Assembly (NCBI GenBank): GCA_031267335.1
Contig: JAIRZH010000030.1
Location: forward strand, 1-10,265
Direction of reading: 5' to 3'
DNA: 10,265 nt
DNA from: Oscillospiraceae bacterium
Lineage (GTDB): Bacteria > Bacillota > Clostridia > Oscillospirales > Acutalibacteraceae
In this document: positions 6,206 through 10,265 of the stretch, piece after piece
Position numbering within the stretch: the first letter of the stretch is position 1
How the letters are laid out: every line of letters begins with the position of its first letter
The notes under the pieces: generated by a model
Databases searched by the model: none
What the model saw: the letters and a program-made list of their open reading frames with translations, nothing else
Told to the model about the DNA's origin: nothing
Made by a program: the position numbers and the translations under genes

Positions 6206-7882
6206 TTAGATGTTCTTACTCCAATTTCGAAGTTGTTTCAATGTAGCTCTTTTTTCAGGATCAATGACTAAACAAAATTTTATAAGTTCATCTAAATTTT
6301 TTGGTGTATTTTTTGTTGAAAATTGATTGATTTGAGCAAATTCTTGATGTTTTGCTTGCAAAGAACGGATTTCTTGTTTTGTTAACTTTAACATTTCACA
6401 TTCAAAAGGACTTTTATTATACAACAAATTATAAAGCATACAGCCTAAAGACCAAATATCTTGTGAGCTTTTGACTTGGCAACGATCGTTTAAAAGCATT
6501 TTGCAATACTCTGGTGATAAATATTCAAAAACACATGGACAAATAGTTTTATATGTTTTATTAATATGTGTTTTCGGACCACCAAAATCTATCAATTTTA
6601 CTTTAAAGTTGTTTGGACCCTTTATTTCACAAATCATAAAATTTTCTCCTTTTATATCTCCGTACACATGTTCTAAATTGTGTAGTGTTTTTAGTTGTTT
6701 GGCCACTTGATATATAAAATTTAACATGATTTTATCTTTATTTTTTTTGTTTTGTATTGATTCTATATAATCAAGAAAATTTTGGCCTACAAGAAATTCT
6801 GAAACAACAATGAATACTTCTACTTTTTCAGAATTTTTAGATCTTTCGACATTGATTTTTATAATATCTTTTACAACTTTAGATGTAAATTCTTCCATTT
6901 TACCATGAATAAATATTTCTTTTTTTGCTTCTTTTTCACTTCCGAATAATTTTAAAAATAATTTTCTTTCATTTCTATTATCCCAAGCTTTAAAGGTCGG
7001 AGAAGAATAATTTGAAAGCATCTTTTTTAATATTATTTCTTCCTTTTCGAGTTGTATGGCTAAATTCATAACGTTTAATTTTTTTTTATCGAATTTAAAA
7101 TTATGATTTTTACATACACGATTTTGTTTTTGAATTTGTTCTTTTTCGATTACTTCTTTTTGAATTTCTATTGCTTCTTTTAGATGATTGAGCACAATTT
7201 CACAATTTAAATTTACATCATCAATATTTTTTTTAATTTTTGAAATAAGTGATTTTGCCTCAATACTTTTTGAAAATTGTGGTTTAAATGGAATATTATC
7301 AAACTTACTGTTAATTCCGCCGGCAATATAATTTTTAAGAAATTTTATTATTAATTTAAGAATTGATCTTAATTCTTCTTGGTTCATTCCTGGCAAGGCT
7401 TTAGAAATTGATAAAGCTTTAAAATCTAGTAAGCAATTAGTAAATATATCAAATTTTCGAAAGTCTGGCAAAACTTCAGGAATTGGAACCTCGAAAACTT
7501 TAGAATCTGAAAATTCGAAGGTTTTGGGAACTGAAAATTCGAAGACTTCAGGGACTGAAAATTTGAGGGCTGGGTTAGGCGTTTTTTTACTTTTTAGAAA
7601 ATCAAAAACGTACTTTAAACCAGAAGTTGCAAATACGCCCATAACCATCGATTTAATTGGATTTTTTTTGATAAAACGACTTGTTTTATGTAAAAAATTT
7701 AATTTTTTCTCAAAATTTTTATTATTTTTTTTATTTTCATTTTTTTCAATAATTTGAACAACTTTTGCAAATGGAACAAAAACGTTCATCGTAGATGCTG
7801 ATATTAAAACCGATAATCCAATTAAAATAACTTTTGTAAAAAAAAATGTTTTTTTAGTTCTTTTAATATTTGATTTGCTCAT
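6206..7882 (-). CDS. Ser/Thr protein kinase-like protein with N-terminal membrane segment
   Basis: The C-terminal half (about 293-556) is a eukaryotic-like kinase. FLKLF gives the probable ATP-binding Lys311 and Glu322 may be its helix-C partner. VYGDIKGEN at 406-414 is the catalytic loop (Asp409, Lys411, Asn414), DFG is at 432-434, SPE at 456-458, DIWSLG at 475-480, and the closing Arg is at 545. The glycine-rich loop is not recognisable. Before it lie a basic N-terminus with a hydrophobic segment at 13-38, a weaker one at 75-95, four 8-residue repeats near 108-138 (SVPEVFEF, SVPKTFEF and variants), and a charged helical part at 205-290. This order is the reverse of PASTA kinases, where the kinase comes first. 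The ATG is 12 bases after AGAGGA. The topology, and so the side of the membrane on which the kinase acts, is undecided. I cannot name substrates. Confidence 0.8.
   Translation of the reverse strand: MSKSNIKRTKKTFFFTKVILIGLSVLISASTMNVFVPFAKVVQIIEKNENKKNNKNFEKKLNFLHKTSRFIKKNPIKSMVMGVFATSGLKYVFDFLKSKKTPNPALKFSVPEVFEFSVPKTFEFSDSKVFEVPIPEVLPDFRKFDIFTNCLLDFKALSISKALPGMNQEELRSILKLIIKFLKNYIAGGINSKFDNIPFKPQFSKSIEAKSLISKIKKNIDDVNLNCEIVLNHLKEAIEIQKEVIEKEQIQKQNRVCKNHNFKFDKKKLNVMNLAIQLEKEEIILKKMLSNYSSPTFKAWDNRNERKLFLKLFGSEKEAKKEIFIHGKMEEFTSKVVKDIIKINVERSKNSEKVEVFIVVSEFLVGQNFLDYIESIQNKKNKDKIMLNFIYQVAKQLKTLHNLEHVYGDIKGENFMICEIKGPNNFKVKLIDFGGPKTHINKTYKTICPCVFEYLSPEYCKMLLNDRCQVKSSQDIWSLGCMLYNLLYNKSPFECEMLKLTKQEIRSLQAKHQEFAQINQFSTKNTPKNLDELIKFCLVIDPEKRATLKQLRNWSKNI
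7501..7572 (-). repeat. 24-bp tandem repeats inside the kinase gene
   Basis: CTGAAAATTCGAAG or a close variant recurs at 7507, 7531 and 7555, exactly 24 bases apart, with a weaker unit before it near 7480. The repeats encode the 8-residue FEFSVPK-like units between the membrane segment and the helical region. Copy number may vary between strains. Confidence 0.75.
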
Positions 7883-7935
7883 AAATATATTGGTTCCTCT
7901 GAATTCTAAAAAATTTTATTATGATTGATTATTGA

Positions 7936-8086
7936 TGGCCTGTCCCAACTGCTTGACTGCAATTTTGATATTTTTTTGATTTATATTGCATTAAATTTCT
8001 TTGCAATACGATAGTATTGTTTTGAAAAATTTTAATTATTCGACATAAAAATTACTTGAAATTTGATAATTTCAGGTAACGGGACA
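7936..8086. mobile_element. Diverged family B element, copy B3
   Basis: The left tip TGGCCTGTCCCAACT and the centre CAATACGATAGTATTG are those of family B, as is ATTACTTGAAATTTGATAATTT in the right arm. The right tip is eroded to GGTAACGGGACA. It lies about 50 bp upstream of the kinase start, so the kinase promoter may lie within it; I see no convincing promoter there. Confidence 0.7.
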
Positions 8087-8133
8087 AAAAAAGGAGGTCG
8101 CGCCTCAAACTTATGTAAAACTAAATTCCTCCC
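8086..8133 (-). terminator. Possible intrinsic terminator or two-state hairpin on the minus strand
   Basis: On the minus strand GAGG-cgcga-CCTC (8106-8094) is followed, after one C, by seven T residues (8092-8086). A second upstream segment, GGGAGG at 8133-8128, could pair with the same CCTCC and so compete. The structure reads toward the kinase gene but is separated from it by B3. No parent gene is visible; it may be a leftover from a lost one. Confidence 0.35.
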
Positions 8134-8221
8134 AAACATCCTTATATTAATTATATCATTAAATGAAATTTTTTGCATTTATTTTTAAAAAACTAATTCC
8201 CTTTTAAGTTTCAAGTTCTTA

Positions 8222-8305
8222 AAGCCTGTCTACTATCTCCAAAACAGCGTATATTTAACTAAAATTTTTAAAATTCTGTATTGCTTAGAAATATTAGACA
8301 GGCTT
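8222..8305 (-). repeat. Internally deleted family A element, A5
   Basis: An 84-bp derivative keeps both tips (AAGCCTGTCTACTATCTCC and TTAGAAATATTAGACAGGCTT) and part of one arm (ATATTTAACTAAAATTTTT) but has lost the conserved core. TA flanks both ends (8220-8221 and 8306-8307). This looks like an internal deletion that left both tips and flanks intact. Confidence 0.78.
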
Positions 8306-8315
8306 TAACAAACTA

Positions 8316-8387
8316 GGGCTTGTTCCCGCTATTTGAAATGACAAAATTTCGAGTAATTTTATAATTTCAAATAATGGCAACAAGCCC
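8316..8387. repeat. Internally deleted family B element, B4
   Basis: The 72-bp derivative is almost only two inverted tips: GGGCTTGTTCCCGCTATTTG and its partner, ending ATGGCAACAAGCCC. TA precedes it and TG follows it. The left arm matches B2 nearly base for base up to GAGTAATTTT, and then the partner arm begins. Confidence 0.8.
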
Positions 8388-8443
8388 TGAAGTAGAAAAA
8401 CAAAGTACTCAAAAAATTGAAAGAAACATCTGTCATTACGTAC

Positions 8444-8551
8444 ATGGTGCAGTTGCTTAGTCGAAAAGGCATAAGGTTTTCTAAATCTTATTTAATGCAT
8501 AAAATTGTTGTAAGTTTAGTTATAAATTTTTGGTTTTTGGGCGTAATTTGA
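8444..8551 (+). CDS. Very short hypothetical frame, possible gene fragment
   Basis: ATG 8444 to TGA 8551 gives 35 residues (MVQLLSRKGIRFSKSYLM, then a hydrophobic tail), and the same frame is open back to 8396 (KNKVLKKLKETSVITY). There is no clear ribosome binding site. The composition is protein-like, suggesting a remnant of a lost gene rather than a working one. I do not recognise the family. Confidence 0.2.
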   Translation: MVQLLSRKGIRFSKSYLMHKIVVSLVINFWFLGVI

Positions 8552-8609
8552 CGTTTTCATTTATTTTATGACACCATTGGAAAATAAGCGAAAAATTGTA
8601 AATCTTTTA

Positions 8610-8618
8610 TGCTATAAT
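8610..8618 (+). promoter_or_regulatory. Extended -10 promoter upstream of rplJ (P1)
   Basis: TGCTATAAT is a perfect extended -10 element (TGnTATAAT). The expected -35 position holds no good match, which extended -10 promoters tolerate. It would give a transcript about 130 bases longer than the main rplJ promoter. Confidence 0.5.
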
Positions 8619-8637
8619 AATATTGTAGAGGTATTCT

Positions 8638-8751
8638 GTGCTAGATCTACACACTGTGCTACAAAATATAGTCAAACATCTAAAAAATAGCATCAGCAAA
8701 AAAGTTATTTTTAATTTTGACAATTATTTTTTAATTGTGTTAAAATTTTAA
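8638..8751 (+). CDS. Possible small frame between the two rplJ promoters
   Basis: A GTG start at 8638 is preceded by AGAGG at 8627-8631 and opens 37 codons ending TAA at 8751 (MLDLHTVLQNIVKHLKNS and onward). It overlaps the downstream rplJ promoter, and the region also contains the repeat TGTGCTA twice and the palindrome TAGATCTA. It could be a leader peptide or chance; I do not recognise it. Confidence 0.15.
   Translation: MLDLHTVLQNIVKHLKNSISKKVIFNFDNYFLIVLKF
8717..8746 (+). promoter_or_regulatory. Main rplJ-rplL promoter (P2)
   Basis: A perfect -35 TTGACA (8717-8722) is followed 18 bases later by TAAAAT (8741-8746), itself preceded by TG to form an extended -10. Transcription should start near 8753, exactly at the head of the L10 leader. 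Confidence 0.8.
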
Positions 8752-8752
8752 A

Positions 8753-8880
8753 CGTTGCGTTACCATAGACAGCAGGTGCATTGATGTGCTTAAATTTCCT
8801 GCCAAGGGAACGAAAATGGTTTATTTGTTTTAGCCCTTTTCTCCCTGACAGAATCGGGGATTTTATTTTACCATTTTTAA
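8753..8880 (+). ncRNA. Ribosomal protein L10 leader (autoregulatory RNA)
   Basis: This leader RNA is the expected binding site for L10 (with L12), by which the operon limits its own expression. It shows the family core: CGTT-ACC pairing with GGGAACG (8758-8764 with 8806-8812), the internal ATAGACA bulge, the stem GCAGG/CCTGC (8772-8776 with 8798-8802), and the conserved TTAAATTTCCTGCCAAGG strand. The terminator hairpin at 8842-8869 follows. AAAATGGT (8813-8820) can pair with ACCATTTT (8870-8877), enclosing the terminator and ending next to the ribosome binding site. By analogy with low-GC Firmicutes, bound L10 should favour termination. Confidence 0.85.
8842..8869 (+). terminator. Intrinsic terminator (attenuator) in the L10 leader
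   Basis: TCCCTGA-cagaa-TCGGGGA forms a 7-bp stem with one G-U pair (8842-8860), followed by TTTTATTTT. It lies between the L10 binding core and the rplJ ribosome binding site, the layout expected for transcription attenuation. Confidence 0.88.
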
Positions 8881-8893
8881 GGAGGTGATAGTT

Positions 8894-9424
8894 TTGCCGA
8901 GCCAGAAAAATCTTGAAAAAAAGAAGTCGATAGTTGCAGAATTGGCTAAAGAATTTCAATCTACATTAGTTGGGATTCTTGCAGAATATAAAGGAATAAA
9001 CGTTGCTGACGATACTTTTTTGCGTAAGCAGTTACGTGAAGCAGGAATAAAATATAAAGTTGTAAAAAATACGATTTTAAAGCGTGCATTAAAAAATGCT
9101 CAAATTTTAAATCTTGATAATTTTTTGTTTGGGACCACAGTTGTAGCTATTGATTCCAACGGTTATTCGAATGCTGCTAAAGTTTTATGCAATTTTTCCA
9201 AAAATCATAATTTTTATAAAATTAAAGCTGGATTCGTCGAAGGCCGAGCAGTTGATGCTGAGGAAATTAAATTGTTAGCTAAACTTCCGCCGAAAGATCA
9301 ACTTATTTCACAAGTTCTCGGTGGCTTAAATACGCCAATTGTTTCTTTTGTTTCAGTTTTAAACGCAACACCGCGTGCTCTTACAATTGTTTTAAGCAAA
9401 ATTGCAGAACAAAAAGCTGCATAA
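8894..9424 (+). CDS. rplJ: 50S ribosomal protein L10 (uL10)
   Basis: L10 forms the base of the ribosomal stalk, joining 23S rRNA to the L12 dimers that recruit GTPase factors; it also represses its own operon through the leader. From TTG 8894 it has 176 residues, normal for bacteria. The TTG is chosen because AAGGAGGTGAT at 8879-8889 is a near-perfect ribosome binding site ending 4 bases before it. The GTG at 8885 lies inside that site and is unlikely to be used. The RNA-binding part includes KNLEKKKSIVAELAKEF, LVGILAEYKGINV and KYKVVKNTILKRAL. The C-terminal helix for L12 (LNATPRALTIVLSKIAEQKAA) is intact. rplL follows after 37 bases. The usual upstream rplK-rplA are absent. Confidence 0.96.
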   Translation: MPSQKNLEKKKSIVAELAKEFQSTLVGILAEYKGINVADDTFLRKQLREAGIKYKVVKNTILKRALKNAQILNLDNFLFGTTVVAIDSNGYSNAAKVLCNFSKNHNFYKIKAGFVEGRAVDAEEIKLLAKLPPKDQLISQVLGGLNTPIVSFVSVLNATPRALTIVLSKIAEQKAA

Positions 9425-9461
9425 TTTTAAAAAATATTTTTATTTATTTTAGGAGGATAAA

Positions 9462-9842
9462 ATGTCAGATAAAGTTAATAAATTAATCGAGGGTGTCAAA
9501 GCACTTACAGTTTTAGAATTGAGTGAATTAGTTAAAGCATTAGAAACAGAATTCGGTGTTTCAGCCGCAGCACCCGTTGCAATCGCAGCGGCTCCGGCGA
9601 CAGGTGATGGCGCAAAAGTTGAAGTTGAGAAAACTGAATTCGATGTAGTTTTGAAGGACGCCGGAAGCAGCAAAATTAAAGTTATTAAAGCAGTCAAAGA
9701 TTTAACAGGGCTCACTTTAAAAGAAGCCAAAACAATTGTCGATGAAGCCCCTAAAACCGTAAAAGAAAAAGTTAGTAAAGAATCAGCAGAAGAAATCAAA
9801 AAAGCATTAGAAGAACAAGGCGCACAAGTAGAAATTAGTTAG
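9462..9842 (+). CDS. rplL: 50S ribosomal protein L7/L12 (bL12)
   Basis: L12 is the flexible stalk protein that recruits and stimulates elongation and initiation factors. The 126 residues show the N-terminal dimerisation and L10-binding helices (1-33), an alanine-rich hinge (about 34-52), and the conserved C-terminal domain (EFDVVLKDAGSSKIKVIKAV, LTGLTLKEAKTIVDEAP, IKKALEEQGAQVEI). AGGAGG at 9451-9456 precedes the ATG by 5 bases. GC content is visibly higher than in its neighbours, as expected for a highly expressed gene. It is cotranscribed with rplJ. In most Firmicutes rpoB follows; here there is a weak hairpin and then element A4. Confidence 0.97.
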   Translation: MSDKVNKLIEGVKALTVLELSELVKALETEFGVSAAAPVAIAAAPATGDGAKVEVEKTEFDVVLKDAGSSKIKVIKAVKDLTGLTLKEAKTIVDEAPKTVKEKVSKESAEEIKKALEEQGAQVEIS

Positions 9843-9854
9843 AACCTAAATATT

Positions 9855-9872
9855 AAGCTTATTTTTAAGCTT
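9855..9872 (+). terminator. Weak hairpin after rplL
   Basis: AAGCTTA-tttt-TAAGCTT is a perfect 7-bp stem starting 13 bases after the rplL stop. It lacks a following T run (TCCGG comes next), so it is at best a partial terminator; A4, 33 bp further on, may complete the job. Confidence 0.45.
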
Positions 9873-9905
9873 TCCGGAACATTTCGTTTTATTCAAGAAC
9901 TTCTA

Positions 9906-10066
9906 GAGCCTGTCTGAATAATTTCTAAAGCAACGTATATTTAGTTAAAATTTTAAAATTCTGTATTGTTCGTCAGTTAAATACGTCAGTATTTGCCTTC
10001 CTCACGCTTTGAATTTTAAAAATTTTATCATAAAATTTACGCTGCTTAGAAATATTAGACAAGCTC
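9906..10066 (-). mobile_element. Family A miniature inverted-repeat element, copy A4
   Basis: A 161-bp copy in inverse orientation, with tips GAGCCTGTCTGAATAATTTC and AATATTAGACAAGCTC. TA lies on the left and CA on the right. The conserved core (GTCAGTATTTGCCTTCCTCA) is intact. It truncates the IS1-family transposase remnant on its right, whose frame runs into the element tip and stops there. Confidence 0.86.
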
Positions 10067-10265
10067 CAAAAGAGCATCTAAATTACAATGCTCACGTGTT
10101 CCAAAGCAAAAGGCAAAAGGTATTCCTGTTTCGTGGTCTACAGCCTACCAAAGCCAATATTGCTGAGATTTGTCATATACGAAGCTCCACTTTCGTGGTC
10201 TACAGCCCACCAAAGCCAATATTGCTGAGATTTGTCATATACGAAGCTCCACATTTCATCTATCT
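10067..10265 (-). pseudogene. Broken IS1-family transposase fragment
   Basis: Reading from the right edge, the minus strand encodes IDEMWSFVYDKSQQYWLWWA then VDH, the characteristic DDE-domain opening of IS1-family transposases (DE.W..V..K....WLWYA.D). After VDHESG the frame is lost, because a 62-bp segment is duplicated in tandem. In the second copy the correct frame resumes and continues VDHETGIPFAFCFGTREHCN to LDALLELV, then meets TAA inside element A4. The rest of the catalytic domain is missing, and the N-terminus lies outside the window. It is certainly non-functional as seen. Confidence 0.82.
10129..10252. repeat. 62-bp tandem duplication, two units
   Basis: Units 10129-10190 and 10191-10252 are identical except for one base (CAGCCTACC against CAGCCCACC). 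Both begin TTTCGTGGTCTACAGCC and end GAAGCTCCAC. The near identity points to a recent event, and 62 is not a multiple of three, so it breaks the transposase frame. Confidence 0.93.

Noticed and set aside
6471..6710. 79-residue plus-strand frame inside the kinase gene.
   Set aside because: It lies fully opposite the conserved kinase catalytic region, whose motifs explain the base pattern.
8091..8118. AAGGAGGT at 8091-8098 as a ribosome binding site for a plus-strand gene.
   Set aside because: The nearest ATG (8113) is followed directly by TAA, and no other start opens a usable frame.
8446..8489. tRNA-like 5' half: D-arm GCTTAGTCGAAAAGGC followed by a possible anticodon arm with TCT.
   Set aside because: There is no T-arm (no GTTCGAATC-like sequence), no matching 3' acceptor strand and one base too many between the arms. 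The same bases also read as an open frame, so chance is likelier than a decayed tRNA-Arg.
8885..8893. GTG at 8885 as the rplJ start.
   Set aside because: It lies inside the strong AAGGAGGTGAT ribosome binding site, and it would add three residues (M-I-V) before the PSQKNLE opening; TTG 8894 fits both the spacing and the family.
8711..8959. 82-residue minus-strand frame across the L10 leader.
   Set aside because: It overlaps the rplJ promoter, leader and 5' coding region on the opposite strand and has no protein-family features; it is a shadow frame.
9449..9799. 116-residue minus-strand frame opposite rplL.
   Set aside because: Its serine/alanine/threonine-rich composition is just the complement of the rplL codons.

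Overview
The window is very AT-rich, with standard-code Firmicutes genes: trmK, nrnA, an L10/L12 operon with an attenuator leader, and a clostridial-type cell-wall glucosaminidase with SH3-like and Big_2-like C-terminal parts. Together these suggest a member of the Clostridia. The low gene density, many miniature inverted-repeat elements at different stages of decay, a broken IS1-family transposase and a eukaryotic-like Ser/Thr kinase would suit an eroding, possibly host-associated genome. That last point is inference; no taxonomic marker was searched.

Layout. Positions 1-204 (+) hold a short reading frame with a ribosome binding site that ends exactly where a miniature element begins. trmK (tRNA adenine-22 N1-methyltransferase) lies at 364-1056 (-). 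Then come a gap with two abutting inverted-repeat elements, a membrane-anchored N-acetylglucosaminidase at 1583-3412 (-), and a DHH-family phosphoesterase of the NrnA type at 3749-4684 (-). Positions 4685-5170 are a pile-up of decayed and intact miniature elements. A tRNA-Arg(ACG) gene with its own promoter sits at 5240-5316 (+). Positions 5317-6205 contain no gene I can name, only elements and low-complexity DNA. A protein kinase with an N-terminal membrane segment occupies 6206-7882 (-). Positions 7883-8716 are again mostly element remnants. From 8717 onward lie the rplJ promoter, an L10 autoregulatory leader with an intrinsic terminator, rplJ and rplL (+). They are followed not by rpoB but by a miniature element inserted into a remnant IS1-family transposase that runs off the right edge.

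The strongest theme is the miniature elements. Family A (ends GAGCCTGTCTAATAT, about 160 bp) and family B (ends GGGCCTGTTCCCACTA, about 160 bp) are unrelated inside but have similar tips, and several copies are flanked by TA on both sides. This suggests mobilisation by IS630/Tc1-mariner-type transposases not encoded here. Full-length copies sit 0 to about 65 bp after the stop codons of trmK, the glucosaminidase, nrnA and rplL, so they may act as transcription terminators.

The second theme is that the glucosaminidase and the kinase have similar N-terminal membrane leaders and similar ribosome binding site spacing. The short frame at the left edge may be a third such leader, cut off by a family A element. 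The genes do not form one pathway: trmK, tRNA-Arg and rplJ/rplL serve translation, nrnA serves RNA and nucleotide turnover, and the two larger proteins act at the envelope.
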